DNA from: Pseudomonas yamanorum
GTDB taxonomy: Bacteria; Pseudomonadota; Gammaproteobacteria; Pseudomonadales; Pseudomonadaceae
Assembly (NCBI RefSeq): GCF_013386765.1
Contig: NZ_JACARE010000017.1
Location: 111,550-175,549, forward strand
DNA length: 64,000 nucleotides
Direction of reading: 5' to 3'
The notes beneath the pieces were generated by a model. It was not told where the DNA came from. It was given only the letters and a program-made list of their open reading frames with translations, and ran no database searches. Both the position numbers and the translations under genes were made by a program. This document shows positions 49,161 to 58,684 of this stretch, one piece after another; the first letter of the stretch is position 1, and every line of letters begins with the position of its first letter.

Positions 49161-49637
49161 ATGAACACTTGCCCCGTAACGTTTCGACCTCAACCGGCCC
49201 AGGCCGGGATGACCCTGATCGAAGTCCTGGTGTCTGTGCTGATCCTCGCCGTTGGCCTGCTGGGGGCGGCGGTGATTCAGCTCAATGCGCTGAAGTACAC
49301 CGACAGTTCCAGGATGACCAGCCAGGCCAGTTTCATTGCGTACGACATGCTTGACCGAATCCGGGCCAACTCGGGCGCCGATTACTCATGGGGGCAGAGC
49401 GAGCGCGCGCCTGCCAGTACGGCGGTCGCCAGTGTCCGTGATCTGGACCTGCACGATTTCGAAGCCAACATTGCAGGGTTTGCCGGGGAGAGCGCCAAAG
49501 GCTCGGTCGTGGTCAATCAGCGAGAGGTGACCATCAGCATCAGTTGGGACGACTCTCGCGCAGCGAAGGCTCAAGGCGCCCGGGAAACATTCACCCTGAC
49601 GAGCCGGGTTGCCGTCGACTCGAGGGCGCTGCCATGA
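49161..49637 (+). CDS. pilV: type IV pilus minor pilin PilV
   Basis: About 158 residues with a prepilin leader (AQAGMTLIEVLVSVLILAVGLLG): cleavage after Gly before Met, Glu at +5. The longer leader MNTCPVTFRPQP resembles PilV proteins, as does the GAAVIQLNALKYTDSSRMTSQASFIAYDMLDRIRAN-type helix that follows. The start is uncertain: ATG 49161, 49155 or 49149, with GGATGG at 49147 as weak ribosome binding site favouring 49161. Its stop overlaps the pilW start. Minor pilins prime type IV pilus assembly. Confidence 0.88.
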   Translation: MNTCPVTFRPQPAQAGMTLIEVLVSVLILAVGLLGAAVIQLNALKYTDSSRMTSQASFIAYDMLDRIRANSGADYSWGQSERAPASTAVASVRDLDLHDFEANIAGFAGESAKGSVVVNQREVTISISWDDSRAAKAQGARETFTLTSRVAVDSRALP

Positions 49638-50341
49638 GGGGCGCGGCTCGCGGTTTCAGTCTGGTGGAGATGCTGCTGGCATTGGCGCTTGGCCTGGTGC
49701 TGATCATGGGGGTGACCCAGGTCGCGCTCAGCTCCCGAATCACTCATGCCAGCCAGAATTCAGCCTCGCTGTTGCAGGATGATGCACGCTTTGTCCTGGG
49801 CAAGCTGATTCAGGAAATACGCCTGGCGGGCATGTTTGGCTGCCTGTCCACCGCCTCAATCGGCAATGCGCCTGCGGGGTTTGATCGTCCCATCGGCTGG
49901 AGTATCACTGGCAGCTCACGGTCCCTAACGCTGGTGACCGCCGATGTCGGAGAGAGTGGCAGCAAGCCTGACTGGACAGTGCTTTCCGATTGCACCGGCG
50001 CTGCCCAAGCCTATGCAGGGAGCGGGCCTGTGCCAGCGCCCGGGCAGACCCGCTTTCCACTGCGCAGGCTGACTTACACCTTCGAGGGCGGGCAGTTGAA
50101 GTTCAGCACGCTGGCGGCCCCGAGCAAGGCCGTGCTGGTGGATAACGTGGGTGCTTTCGATATCAGTTTCGGGGTGGCCGGGAAGGCGGGCTCAACGATT
50201 GTCAGCCGATACGACCCTGACCCCGCTGATGAGTCGCTGATACGTAGTGTGCGGATTCTGCTGACGCTTCAGGACCCGAAAGGATTGGTTAAAGACCAGA
50301 CCTACAGCGTTGTAGCGGCGCTGCGTAATCGGCTGGAGTAG
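49634..50341 (+). CDS. pilW: type IV pilus assembly protein PilW
   Basis: A 235-residue minor pilin. The leader MRGAARGFSLVEMLLALALGLVLIMG has the prepilin cleavage site after Gly and Glu at +5. PilW features include SLLQDDARFVLGKLIQEIRLAGMFGCLS, a conserved patch with a cysteine that can pair with the one in LSDCTGAA. Starts inside the pilV stop (ATGA overlap) and is followed by pilX five bases after its stop, so the genes form one operon. Confidence 0.9.
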   Translation: MRGAARGFSLVEMLLALALGLVLIMGVTQVALSSRITHASQNSASLLQDDARFVLGKLIQEIRLAGMFGCLSTASIGNAPAGFDRPIGWSITGSSRSLTLVTADVGESGSKPDWTVLSDCTGAAQAYAGSGPVPAPGQTRFPLRRLTYTFEGGQLKFSTLAAPSKAVLVDNVGAFDISFGVAGKAGSTIVSRYDPDPADESLIRSVRILLTLQDPKGLVKDQTYSVVAALRNRLE

Positions 50342-50345
50342 CTCG

Positions 50346-50876
50346 ATGATGGGTTATTACCTCTCACGTTCGAGGCAGTCTGGCATGGTGTTGATGGTCG
50401 CCCTGGTATTCCTGCTGCTGTTGGCGCTAATCGGGTTGTCGTCGATGCAGGGCGCAATCTCCCAGGAAAAAATGACCGGCAGCGTTCGCCAGCGCAACCA
50501 GTCGTTTCAGTTGGCCGAAAGCGGCCTAAGGCTTGGCGAGTCTTCGGTGCAGGCGCCTGGTTTTGCCCTACGCCGTTGTCGCTCGACTACTGCCTGCGCG
50601 CCTCCTGCCGAGTCGGTTTCCGTCGTGGGACCAGGGACGAACCCCGTGTCGACCGTGACCTGGGTCGGGATGAAGGACAGCCTTTACGGCATTCAAAACC
50701 TGGGCTCGGGGACGGGGCTGGCTCATCTGCCGGCAGAAACCCAGGCCACCCTCTATCGCGTGACGTCGGTGGGTGTCAGTGGCCACTCGCGGTCCGTCCT
50801 GGAATCTGTGTATGCGCACGTGGGCAGCGGTCCCGGTGAGCGTTTTCGACGAATCATGTGGCGACAACTTCAATAG
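50346..50876 (+). CDS. pilX: type IV pilus assembly protein PilX
   Basis: A 176-residue PilX-type minor pilin. The N-terminus (MMGYYLSRSRQSGMVLMVALVFLLLLALIGL) has a prepilin-like Gly-Met site, but the typical Glu at +5 is replaced (GMVLMVAL), as is common in PilX. The following MQGAISQEKMTGSVRQRNQSFQLAESGLR is the PilX signature region. Two cysteines (RRCRSTTAC) sit in the variable loop. Two adjacent ATGs (50346, 50349) are possible starts. In P. aeruginosa pilX is followed by pilY1; here the next gene is pilE. Confidence 0.88.
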   Translation: MMGYYLSRSRQSGMVLMVALVFLLLLALIGLSSMQGAISQEKMTGSVRQRNQSFQLAESGLRLGESSVQAPGFALRRCRSTTACAPPAESVSVVGPGTNPVSTVTWVGMKDSLYGIQNLGSGTGLAHLPAETQATLYRVTSVGVSGHSRSVLESVYAHVGSGPGERFRRIMWRQLQ

Positions 50877-50888
50877 GTGAGCAGCACG

Positions 50889-51290
50889 ATGAGCAAGGAT
50901 TGCACAGGCTTCACCCTGATCGAATTATTGATCGCCGTGGCGATCATCGGTCTCCTGGCCGGCGTCGCCTATCCCGGGTACGCCAGCCATATGAAAAAGG
51001 TCTATCGCGCGGAAATTGCCGGGTTGCTGACTGAGCAAGCCCAGTACCTTGAGCGTTATTACGCGAGGAACGGTACTTTTATTGATGCGACTGGCGTCAT
51101 CGCCGGCAATGATCGCTATAGAATCACCCCTGCATTGAACCCTCAGGATTTCGTTCTGCTTGCCACGCCGGCGATTGACTCGGTGATGGCGGGTGATCCC
51201 TGTGCCGCCTTCAGCCTGAGCAGTACCGGTGCGCGAAGCAATCCGGGCGCCGCGCCTGATATGACGGGCAAGGCGTGTTGGGGGCAATGA
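50889..51290 (+). CDS. pilE: type IV pilin-like protein PilE
   Basis: A 133-residue pilin with leader MSKDCTGFTLIELLIAVAIIGLLAGVAYPGY: cleavage after Gly before Phe, Glu at +5. The body (YRAEIAGLLTEQAQYLERYYARNGTFIDA) and a C-terminal disulfide pair (DPCAAFSLSS...KACWGQ) match the PilE minor pilin that processes with the priming complex. ATG 50889 has AGGTGA upstream; GTG 50877 directly after pilX is an alternative. The gap to pilX is only 12 bp, so no pilY1 or pilY2 lies between them. Confidence 0.9.
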   Translation: MSKDCTGFTLIELLIAVAIIGLLAGVAYPGYASHMKKVYRAEIAGLLTEQAQYLERYYARNGTFIDATGVIAGNDRYRITPALNPQDFVLLATPAIDSVMAGDPCAAFSLSSTGARSNPGAAPDMTGKACWGQ

Positions 51291-51352
51291 TGAGGAAGCT
51301 GGACGATTGGGCGCCGGGCGTGCCTTTTTCTTTTTATCGGCTGGATCGAACA

Positions 51353-52462
51353 ATGGCTAAGCAACAGCAAGTAGTGGTTGTGGGTGGTGGGGTCATCGGC
51401 TTGTTGACAGCGTTCAACCTGGCGACCCAGGGGCAGGCGGTTGTGCTGCTGGATCGTTCGGCGGTCGGGCAGGAGTCTTCGTGGGCAGGCGGCGGCATTG
51501 TTTCCCCACTCTATCCGTGGCGCTACAGCCCGGCGGTGACGGCCCTGGCGCACTGGTCCCAGGACTTCTACCCGCAACTGGCACAGCGCCTGTTCGCCGC
51601 GACTGGCGTTGATCCGGAGGTTCACACCACGGGCCTGTACTGGCTGGACCTGGACGATGAGGCCGAGGCGCTTGCCTGGGCGGCCCGCGAAGGACGCCCG
51701 CTGAGCAAGGTGGATGTTTCAGCGGCCCATGACGCGGTGCCGGTACTGGGCGCCGGGTTTTCCCAGGCGATCTATATGGCGGATGTGGCCAATGTGCGTA
51801 ATCCGCGACTGGTCAAATCCCTCAAGGCGGCCTTGTTGGCCTTGCCAGGCGTGACGATTCACGAGCAGTGCGCGGTTGATGGGTTTATTCAGGAAGGCGG
51901 GAAGGTCGTTGGAGTGAACACGGCGTTTGGGCCGATCCGTGGTGATCAGGTAGTGCTCGCCGCCGGCGCCTGGAGCGGTGAGTTGCTCGGTAGCCTGGGG
52001 TTGGAGTTACCCGTGGAGCCGGTCAAGGGCCAGATGATCCTGTACAAGTGCGCGTCGGACTTTTTGTCGTGCATGGTCCTGGCCAAGGGCCGTTATGCGA
52101 TTCCCCGGCGCGATGGGCATATTCTGATCGGCAGCACACTGGAGCATGAGGGTTTCGACAAGACGCCTACCGTTTCCGCGCTGGAAAGCCTGAAAGCCTC
52201 GGCCGTCGAGTTGATTCCGGCCCTGGCCGATGCCGAAGTGGTTGGGCATTGGGCCGGCTTGAGGCCAGGGTCGCCGGAAGGCATTCCCTATATTGGCAAA
52301 GTATCCGGGTTTGAGGGGCTGTGGCTCAACTGCGGGCATTACCGCAATGGCCTGGTGCTGGCGCCGGCGTCCTGCCAGTTGTTCGCCGATTTGTTGCTGG
52401 AGCGTCAGCCGATCATTGATCCGGCACCGTACGCGCCGGCAGGCCGAATCAACGCTGGATAG
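51353..52462 (+). CDS. thiO: glycine oxidase ThiO
   Basis: A 369-residue FAD-dependent amine oxidase of the DAO family that forms the iminoglycine needed for the thiazole part of thiamine. N-terminal Rossmann fold VVVVGGGVIGLLTAFNLA, the GQESSWAGGGIVSPLYPWRY flavin region and the C-terminal LNCGHYRNGLVLAPAS motif with the substrate-binding His/Arg. ATG 51353 (MAKQQQVVVV) fits the family. It overlaps the convergent PP0621-type gene by 14 bases. In P. aeruginosa pilR and pilS adjoin this gene; they are missing here. Confidence 0.92.
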   Translation: MAKQQQVVVVGGGVIGLLTAFNLATQGQAVVLLDRSAVGQESSWAGGGIVSPLYPWRYSPAVTALAHWSQDFYPQLAQRLFAATGVDPEVHTTGLYWLDLDDEAEALAWAAREGRPLSKVDVSAAHDAVPVLGAGFSQAIYMADVANVRNPRLVKSLKAALLALPGVTIHEQCAVDGFIQEGGKVVGVNTAFGPIRGDQVVLAAGAWSGELLGSLGLELPVEPVKGQMILYKCASDFLSCMVLAKGRYAIPRRDGHILIGSTLEHEGFDKTPTVSALESLKASAVELIPALADAEVVGHWAGLRPGSPEGIPYIGKVSGFEGLWLNCGHYRNGLVLAPASCQLFADLLLERQPIIDPAPYAPAGRINAG

Positions 52463-52682
52463 CCTTCGGCCCTTGCTCCAGGTGCGCCTGGGTGCAATAC
52501 CACTCCTGGCGCTGGCTCAAGGCCCGGTCCTGCGGCAGGTGAAGGCCGCAGTGGGCGCAACGCACCATCTGGATGGTGCCGGGTTCGCTGGGCCGCTGCT
52601 GTTTGGCGGCCGGGCTTTTGAATTTGCGCCAAAACCATACCGCGGCAGCAATAACGGCAATCCAGAACAGTAGACGAACCAT
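52449..52682 (-). CDS. PP0621-family small zinc-ribbon-like membrane protein
   Basis: A 77-residue protein: one N-terminal membrane segment (VRLLFWIAVIAAAVWFWRKF) followed by a small cysteine motif MVRCAHCGLHLPQDRALSQRQEWYCTQAHLEQG, with CxxC and a third cysteine plus His that could bind zinc. This is the PP0621 family, conserved beside thiO/bamD in pseudomonads. Function unknown. Convergent with thiO, stops overlapping by 14 bases. Confidence 0.85.
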   Translation of the reverse strand: MVRLLFWIAVIAAAVWFWRKFKSPAAKQQRPSEPGTIQMVRCAHCGLHLPQDRALSQRQEWYCTQAHLEQGPKAIQR

Positions 52683-52761
52683 GGTGGGCAGCTTCTCGAC
52701 AAGGAATGCGCCAGTTTAGCCAAGGACGTGGCAGGCGCACAGCGCAATAATGCTGCGCAAT

Positions 52762-52795
52762 AAAAAAGGGAGCTCCGAAGAGCTCCCTTTTTGCG
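52762..52795 (-). terminator. bamD terminator
   Basis: GGGAGCTC (52768-52775), CGAA, GAGCTCCC (52780-52787), flanked by A run (minus-strand T run) and T run on the other side. Confidence 0.88.
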
Positions 52796-52808
52796 TCGCG
52801 GCGAACGA

Positions 52809-53834
52809 TCAGTCAAAGATACCGAACGTCATGTAGCTGAACCACGAGCGGTCTTCGTTGTTGCCCAGGGCTTGAGGCCCTTGCTCTTCGATGATGTCGC
52901 CGTTTTCGTCACGGGGCTTGAGGTCCGATGGAATCGAATCCTTGGCGTCCTGGTATTGCTTGATGATGTCCTGGTTGGCGCGGGTTTCACCCGGAGGCAG
53001 CGGTGGACGGGATTCGATCAGGCCCAGGGTGTACTTGCTCAACCACGAACGGTTGTCGGCTTCGGCTACCTGAGGTACGAACTGGCCGTCCTTCAGGCTT
53101 GGGTGGTCCGGGTAGTTGAGCTTCAGGGTTTCCAGGCTGGTGGCCGCCAGGGCGTCCAGGTGCAGGCGCTGGTAAGCCTCGGTCATCACGGCCAGGCCGT
53201 CACCCACGGACGGGGTTTCCTGGAAGTTTTCCACGACATAGCGGCCACGGTTCGCAGCGGCGACATACGCCTGGCGGGTCAGGTAGTAGTGGGCTACGTG
53301 GATCTCGTAGGAAGCCAGCAGGTTGCGCAGGTAGATCATGCGCTGCTTGGCGTCCGGCGCGTAGCGGCTGTTGGGGTAGCGGCTGGTCAGTTGGGCGAAC
53401 TCGTTGTAGGAGTCGCGGGCAGCGCCCGGGTCACGCTTGGTCATGTCCAGCGGCAGGAAGCGCGCCAGCAGGCCGACGTCCTGGTCAAACGAAGTCAGGC
53501 CCTTGAGGTAGTAGGCGTAGTCTACGTTCGGGTGTTGCGGGTGCAGGCGGATAAAACGCTCGGCGGCGGACTTGGCAGCTTCCGGCTCGGCGTTCTTGTA
53601 GTTGGCGTAGATCAGCTCAAGCTGGGCCTGGTCGGCGTAGCGCCCGAACGGATACCGCGACTCCAGTGCCTTCAGCTTTGCCGTGGCGCTGGTGTAGCTG
53701 TGGTTGTTCAGGTCGGTCTGAGCTTGTTGGTACAGCTCGACCTCGCTCAGGTTTTCGTCGACGACTTCCTTTGTTGACGAGCAAGCAGCAGTCATGGCGA
53801 GGATGGCGATCAGCAGCAGGTGTTTCACTTGCAT
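52809..53834 (-). CDS. bamD: outer-membrane assembly lipoprotein BamD (ComL)
   Basis: A 341-residue lipoprotein of the BAM complex, which inserts beta-barrel proteins into the outer membrane. Signal [23 protein letters not shown] with lipobox TAAC (Cys20). The mature part consists of tetratricopeptide-like repeats ([94 protein letters not shown]). The C-terminal extension after about residue 250 is longer than in E. coli BamD (245 residues), as usual in Pseudomonas. Divergent from rluD. Confidence 0.96.
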   Translation of the reverse strand: MQVKHLLLIAILAMTAACSSTKEVVDENLSEVELYQQAQTDLNNHSYTSATAKLKALESRYPFGRYADQAQLELIYANYKNAEPEAAKSAAERFIRLHPQHPNVDYAYYLKGLTSFDQDVGLLARFLPLDMTKRDPGAARDSYNEFAQLTSRYPNSRYAPDAKQRMIYLRNLLASYEIHVAHYYLTRQAYVAAANRGRYVVENFQETPSVGDGLAVMTEAYQRLHLDALAATSLETLKLNYPDHPSLKDGQFVPQVAEADNRSWLSKYTLGLIESRPPLPPGETRANQDIIKQYQDAKDSIPSDLKPRDENGDIIEEQGPQALGNNEDRSWFSYMTFGIFD

Positions 53835-53983
53835 GGCGGCTTGCGTCCCTATGACGGCCGCTGTCTTGGGCGGGGCCGTCCTGTTATGATGAGCGCCCCT
53901 TGGAAAGCCTCGGGGCAAAAGACGCCGTATTTAACCACAAGCGCGCAGCCGAAACCAAAGGCTGTGCCACGCCTAGTCTGAGC

Positions 53984-54946
53984 ATGTCCGATAAAATTGA
54001 ACTTCGCGCAGAGGTGCCGTCCGAATTGGGCGGCCAACGCCTCGATCAAGTCGCCGCACAATTATTCGCTGAGCACTCGCGCTCGCGCCTTTCCGCCTGG
54101 ATCAAAGACGGCCGCCTGACTGTGGATGGAGCGGTTATCCGCCCGCGAGACATAGTCCATGGTGGTGCGATTCTTGAGCTGACTGCCGAGCAGGAAGCCC
54201 AGGGAGAATGGATCGCCCAGGACATTGAACTGGACATCGTCTACGAAGACGACGACATCCTGGTGATCAATAAACCCGCAGGCCTGGTGGTTCACCCGGC
54301 CGCCGGGCACGCTGATGGCACGCTGCTCAATGCCTTGCTGCACCACGTGCCGGACATCATCAATGTCCCGCGCTGCGGCATCGTGCACCGCCTGGACAAG
54401 GACACCACCGGCCTTATGGTGGTGGCCAAGACCATTCAGGCGCAGACGCAGCTGGTCACACAACTGCAGAGCCGCAGTGTCAGCCGGATCTACGAATGCA
54501 TCGTGATCGGCGTGGTAACCGCTGGTGGCAAAATCAATGCCCCGATCGGTCGCCACGGCCAGCAGCGCCAGCGCATGGCGGTGATGGAAGGCGGCAAACA
54601 GGCTGTCAGCCACTACCGTGTGCTCGAACGTTTCCGCTCCCACACTCACGTGCGGGTGAAGCTGGAAACCGGTCGTACCCACCAGATTCGGGTGCACATG
54701 GCGCACATCAACTTCCCGTTGGTCGGAGATCCGGCCTACGGTGGTCGCTTCCGTATTCCGCCGGCGGCCAGTGCAACCATGGTCGATTCGCTGAAAACCT
54801 TCCCGCGCCAGGCACTGCATGCACGCTTCCTGGAGCTGGATCATCCGACGAGCGGTAAGCGGATGAGCTGGGAATCGCCACTTCCAGACGATTTTGTCTG
54901 GTTGTTGTCGCTGCTCAAGCAGGATCGCGAGGCGTTTATCGGATGA
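53984..54946 (+). CDS. rluD: 23S rRNA pseudouridine synthase RluD
   Basis: A 320-residue enzyme making pseudouridines 1911, 1915 and 1917 in helix 69 of 23S rRNA. N-terminal S4-like RNA-binding domain (about 17-80, GQRLDQVAAQLFAEHSRSRLSAWIKDG) and RluA-family catalytic domain with the aspartate in GIVHRLDKDTTGLMV (about 135-149). ATG 53984 (MSDKIELRAEVPSE) follows the family. The pgeF start overlaps its stop by four bases. Confidence 0.97.
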   Translation: MSDKIELRAEVPSELGGQRLDQVAAQLFAEHSRSRLSAWIKDGRLTVDGAVIRPRDIVHGGAILELTAEQEAQGEWIAQDIELDIVYEDDDILVINKPAGLVVHPAAGHADGTLLNALLHHVPDIINVPRCGIVHRLDKDTTGLMVVAKTIQAQTQLVTQLQSRSVSRIYECIVIGVVTAGGKINAPIGRHGQQRQRMAVMEGGKQAVSHYRVLERFRSHTHVRVKLETGRTHQIRVHMAHINFPLVGDPAYGGRFRIPPAASATMVDSLKTFPRQALHARFLELDHPTSGKRMSWESPLPDDFVWLLSLLKQDREAFIG

Positions 54947-55668
54947 GTGACTGGCTGATTCCTGACTGGCCCGCGCCGGCAGGGGTGAAAGCCTGTGTTA
55001 CCACCCGTGCGGGCGGCGTCAGTGTGGCGCCGTTCGACAGCCTCAATCTTGGCGATCATGTCGAGGACAACCTCGAGGCCGTTCTTGAAAATCGCCGTCG
55101 CCTCACCGATGCCTTCAATATCCAGCCGGCCTGGCTGCGTCAGGTTCACGGTGTCGTTGTGGTTGAGGCCGATCCCGGTCGGACTGCCGAAGCAGATGGC
55201 AGTTGGACCAGCACCCCTGGCATCGCCTGTACATCAATGACTGCCGATTGCCTGCCTGCGCTCTTCTGCAACCGCGCGGGCACCCGCGTTGCGGCAGCCC
55301 ATGCCGGTTGGCGTGGCCTGGCTGCCGGTGTATTGGAAGCAGCGTTTGAAAGCCTGGATACCGAACCTGGCGAAGTACTGGTCTGGCTAGGCCCTGCCAT
55401 TGGTCCGCAAGCCTTTGAAGTCGGCCCGGAAGTGCGGGAAGCCTTTGTGCAGCAACTTCCGGAAACGATTGCGGCGTTTGTCCCCAGTCAGAATACGGGC
55501 AAGTTCATGGCCGACATTTATCAGCTGGCCCGCCTGCGCCTCGCAGCCCGCGGAGTCACAGCTGTGTACGGTGGCGGCTTCTGTACCGTGACCGATCCCC
55601 GTTTCTATTCCTACCGTCGCAGCCCGCGCACCGGTCGGTTTGCCTCCCTTATCTGGCTCGAACGCTAG
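54943..55668 (+). CDS. pgeF: peptidoglycan editing factor PgeF (YfiH, polyphenol oxidase family)
   Basis: A 241-residue protein of the YfiH/DUF152 family. Conserved metal-site residues are visible in RQVHGVVVVEAD (His), TADCLPALFC (Asp-Cys) and AAAHAGWRGLAAGV (His), and YSYRRSPRTGRFASLIWL is the standard end. Family members were once called laccases; more recently they are linked to editing of mis-made peptidoglycan precursors (removal of L-Ser) and purine nucleoside chemistry. Starts in the rluD stop (ATGA) and is followed by clpB. Confidence 0.93.
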   Translation: MSDWLIPDWPAPAGVKACVTTRAGGVSVAPFDSLNLGDHVEDNLEAVLENRRRLTDAFNIQPAWLRQVHGVVVVEADPGRTAEADGSWTSTPGIACTSMTADCLPALFCNRAGTRVAAAHAGWRGLAAGVLEAAFESLDTEPGEVLVWLGPAIGPQAFEVGPEVREAFVQQLPETIAAFVPSQNTGKFMADIYQLARLRLAARGVTAVYGGGFCTVTDPRFYSYRRSPRTGRFASLIWLER

Positions 55669-55674
55669 ACTCTC

Positions 55675-55704
55675 TTGACTTGGGTCAATCCTGACGCAAG
55701 TCAG
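55675..55704. promoter_or_regulatory. paired TGAC-N4-GTCA dyads upstream of clpB
   Basis: TTGACTTGGGTCAA (55675-55688) and CTGACGCAAGTCAG (55691-55704), two perfect dyads sharing the TGACnnnnGTCA core with centres 16 bp apart, immediately before the heat-shock promoter. The first also resembles a weak ANR/FNR site. Regulator unknown. Confidence 0.5.
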
Positions 55705-55714
55705 CAATAGGCTG

Positions 55715-55742
55715 CTTGAATCTTGCAGAATCCACCCCATCT
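55715..55742 (+). promoter_or_regulatory. sigma-32 (RpoH) promoter of clpB
   Basis: CTTGAA (55715-55720), 14-base spacer, CCCCATCT (55735-55742): near-perfect heat-shock consensus, about 75 bp before the clpB start. Confidence 0.9.
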
Positions 55743-55819
55743 ATAGGGGTATCTGGCAGGTTTCTTCATTCAGGATGTGTTTGTTCATAGCTCCGGCCTG
55801 CTCAAAAGGAAGGTGACTA

Positions 55820-58384
55820 ATGCGTATTGATCGTTTAACCAGCAAATTGCAGTTGGCTTTATCTGACGCCCAATCTCTGGCGGTTGGCCTGGACCATCCG
55901 GCCATCGAGCCTGCGCACTTGATGCAAGCGCTCCTTGAGCAGCAAGGCGGTTCCATCAAACCCTTGCTGATGCAGGTGGGCTTTGACGTCAACAGCCTGC
56001 GCAAGGAGTTGAGCAAAGAGCTCGACCAACTGCCGAAAATCCAAAATCCAACTGGCGACGTGAACATGTCCCAGGACCTGGCGCGCCTGTTGAACCAGGC
56101 CGACCGCCTGGCCCAGCAGAAGGGTGACCAGTTCATCTCCAGTGAAGTGGTGTTGCTCGCCGCGATGGACGACAACAGCAAGCTCGGTAAATTGTTGCTG
56201 GGCCAGGGCGTGAGCAAGAAAGCCCTGGAAAATGCCATCAACAATTTGCGTGGCGGCGAAGCGGTAAATGACCCTAACCACGAGGAGTCCCGCCAGGCCC
56301 TGGACAAATACACCGTCGACCTGACCAAGCGCGCCGAAGAAGGCAAGCTCGATCCGGTGATCGGCCGTGACGATGAAATTCGTCGCACCATTCAGGTCCT
56401 GCAGCGCCGCACCAAGAACAACCCGGTATTGATCGGCGAGCCTGGCGTGGGTAAAACCGCGATTGCCGAAGGCCTGGCCCAGCGCATCATTAATGGTGAA
56501 GTGCCGGATGGCCTTAAAGGCAAGCGCCTGTTGTCGCTGGATATGGGGTCGCTGATTGCCGGCGCCAAGTTCCGTGGCGAGTTCGAAGAACGCCTCAAGT
56601 CCCTGCTGAATGAACTGTCGAAGCAGGAAGGGCAGATCATTCTGTTTATCGACGAACTGCACACCATGGTCGGCGCCGGCAAAGGCGAAGGTTCGATGGA
56701 CGCGGGCAACATGCTCAAGCCAGCACTGGCTCGTGGTGAGTTGCATTGCGTCGGTGCGACCACGCTGAATGAATATCGCCAGTACATCGAGAAGGATGCG
56801 GCCCTCGAGCGACGCTTCCAGAAAGTGCTGGTGGAAGAACCGAGCGAAGAAGACACCATCGCGATCCTGCGTGGCCTGAAAGAGCGGTACGAGGTTCACC
56901 ATAAAGTCGCAATCACCGACGGCGCGATCATTGCGGCGGCGAAATTGAGCCATCGCTACATCACTGATCGTCAGTTGCCGGACAAGGCCATCGACCTGAT
57001 CGACGAAGCGGCCAGCCGTATTCGGATGGAGATCGATTCGAAGCCCGAAGTCCTGGATCGTCTGGATCGGCGCCTGATTCAACTGAAAGTTGAATCCCAG
57101 GCCCTGAAGAAAGAAGAGGATGAGCCGGCGAAGAAACGCCTGGAAAAACTTCAGGAAGAAATTGTTCGTCTGGAACGCGAGTATTCGGACCTCGAAGAAA
57201 TCTGGACCTCGGAAAAAGCCGAAGTGCAGGGTTCGGCGCAGATCCAGCAAAAGATCGAGCAGTCCCGCCAGGAGTTGGAAGCGGCGCGACGTAAAGGCGA
57301 CCTGAACCGCATGGCCGAGTTGCAGTACGGGGTGATCCCGGACCTGGAGCGCAGCCTGCAGATGGTCGACCAGCACGGCAAGCCTGAGAACCAATTGCTG
57401 CGCAGCAAGGTGACCGAGGAAGAAATCGCCGAAGTCGTCTCGAAGTGGACCGGTATCCCTGTGTCGAAAATGCTCGAAGGCGAGCGCGACAAGCTGTTGA
57501 AGATGGAAAGCCTGTTGCACCAGCGCGTCATCGGCCAGGAAGAGGCGGTTGTCGCGGTGTCCAACGCGGTACGGCGTTCCCGGGCCGGGTTGTCCGACCC
57601 GAACCGTCCGAGCGGCTCGTTCATGTTCCTCGGCCCGACCGGCGTGGGTAAGACCGAACTGTGCAAGGCCTTGGCCGAGTTCCTCTTCGATACCGAAGAG
57701 GCCATGGTACGGATCGATATGTCCGAGTTCATGGAGAAACATTCCGTGGCTCGCCTGATCGGAGCGCCACCAGGCTATGTAGGGTACGAGGAGGGCGGTT
57801 ACCTGACCGAGGCAGTGCGGCGCAAGCCTTACTCGGTGATCCTCCTGGACGAGGTCGAGAAGGCCCACCCGGATGTGTTCAACGTGTTGCTGCAAGTGCT
57901 GGAAGATGGCCGGCTGACGGACAGCCACGGGCGTACCGTGGATTTCCGTAATACGGTGATCGTCATGACCTCCAACCTGGGCTCGGTACAGATCCAGGAA
58001 CTGGTGGGTGATCGTGAAGCCCAGCGTGCAGCCGTGATGGACGCGCTGACCAGCCACTTCCGGCCGGAGTTCATCAACCGGGTCGATGAAGTGGTGATCT
58101 TCGAGCCTTTGGCTCGGGATCAGATCGCGGGCATCACTGAGATCCAGTTGGGCCGCCTGCGCAGCCGTCTGGCGGAGCGCGAGTTGTCGCTGGAACTGAG
58201 CCGCGAGGCGTTGGACAAGCTGATCGCCGTTGGTTACGACCCGGTGTATGGTGCACGGCCGTTGAAGCGTGCTATCCAGCGCTGGATCGAGAACCCGTTG
58301 GCACAGCTGATCCTGTCGGGCAGCTTTATGCCGGGCACCAGCGTCGAGGCTACGGTGGAGAACGACGAAATCGTCTTCCACTGA
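55820..58384 (+). CDS. clpB: ATP-dependent disaggregase ClpB
   Basis: An 854-residue hexameric AAA+ chaperone that pulls proteins out of aggregates with DnaK. Order: N-domain (about 1-145), NBD1 with Walker [14 protein letters not shown] (about 206), the long coiled-coil M-domain (about 410-525; [19 protein letters not shown]...), and NBD2 with Walker [14 protein letters not shown] (about 605). No ClpP-binding IGF loop expected or seen. Start [18 protein letters not shown] follows AAGGAAGGTG. Preceded by a clear sigma-32 promoter and ended by a strong terminator. Confidence 0.98.
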   Translation: MRIDRLTSKLQLALSDAQSLAVGLDHPAIEPAHLMQALLEQQGGSIKPLLMQVGFDVNSLRKELSKELDQLPKIQNPTGDVNMSQDLARLLNQADRLAQQKGDQFISSEVVLLAAMDDNSKLGKLLLGQGVSKKALENAINNLRGGEAVNDPNHEESRQALDKYTVDLTKRAEEGKLDPVIGRDDEIRRTIQVLQRRTKNNPVLIGEPGVGKTAIAEGLAQRIINGEVPDGLKGKRLLSLDMGSLIAGAKFRGEFEERLKSLLNELSKQEGQIILFIDELHTMVGAGKGEGSMDAGNMLKPALARGELHCVGATTLNEYRQYIEKDAALERRFQKVLVEEPSEEDTIAILRGLKERYEVHHKVAITDGAIIAAAKLSHRYITDRQLPDKAIDLIDEAASRIRMEIDSKPEVLDRLDRRLIQLKVESQALKKEEDEPAKKRLEKLQEEIVRLEREYSDLEEIWTSEKAEVQGSAQIQQKIEQSRQELEAARRKGDLNRMAELQYGVIPDLERSLQMVDQHGKPENQLLRSKVTEEEIAEVVSKWTGIPVSKMLEGERDKLLKMESLLHQRVIGQEEAVVAVSNAVRRSRAGLSDPNRPSGSFMFLGPTGVGKTELCKALAEFLFDTEEAMVRIDMSEFMEKHSVARLIGAPPGYVGYEEGGYLTEAVRRKPYSVILLDEVEKAHPDVFNVLLQVLEDGRLTDSHGRTVDFRNTVIVMTSNLGSVQIQELVGDREAQRAAVMDALTSHFRPEFINRVDEVVIFEPLARDQIAGITEIQLGRLRSRLAERELSLELSREALDKLIAVGYDPVYGARPLKRAIQRWIENPLAQLILSGSFMPGTSVEATVENDEIVFH

Positions 58385-58408
58385 GTCCAGGCTGTAGTGC
58401 TATAAGAA

Positions 58409-58437
58409 GAGGCCCCGCATTGCGGGGCCTTTTTTTT
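58409..58437 (+). terminator. clpB terminator
   Basis: AGGCCCCGC (58410-58418), ATT, GCGGGGCCT (58422-58430), TTTTTTT. Confidence 0.92.
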
Positions 58438-58569
58438 CGATAGGGCGTTGAACTGTAAGGCAAAGGCTTGTAAAGTGCGCCCCGCAGCAACGTCAGCCCA
58501 ACGGTTTCTTCTCCCCAAGGAGAAATCAGAAAGAAGCGCAAATCCTTGTCTTAAAAGCAATTTAAAGGG

Positions 58570-58597
58570 TTGACAGAGGTTTTTAAGATTGTAGAAT
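58570..58597 (+). promoter_or_regulatory. sigma-70 promoter of the tRNA cluster
   Basis: TTGACA (58570-58575), 16-base spacer, TAGAAT (58592-58597), followed by a GCGCGCC discriminator like those of growth-rate and ppGpp-controlled stable RNA promoters. Confidence 0.85.
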
Positions 58598-58684
58598 AGC
58601 GCGCCTCAGAGGCACTAACGTAGCGATACGGAAGCGTCGAAGAGAAGGTAACAAGCAACAACGTAACACTTTGAAATATGTAGT

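Larger units (their letters stand above)
58385..58684. other. clpB-tRNA intergenic region
   Basis: 300 bp with the clpB terminator and the tRNA promoter at 58570. The short ORFs on the minus strand overlap the clpB end and show no family features. No other signal seen. Confidence 0.7.

Noticed and set aside
55859..58381. 840-codon open frame antisense to clpB
   Set aside because: Shadow of clpB on the opposite strand, no ribosome binding site or domain.
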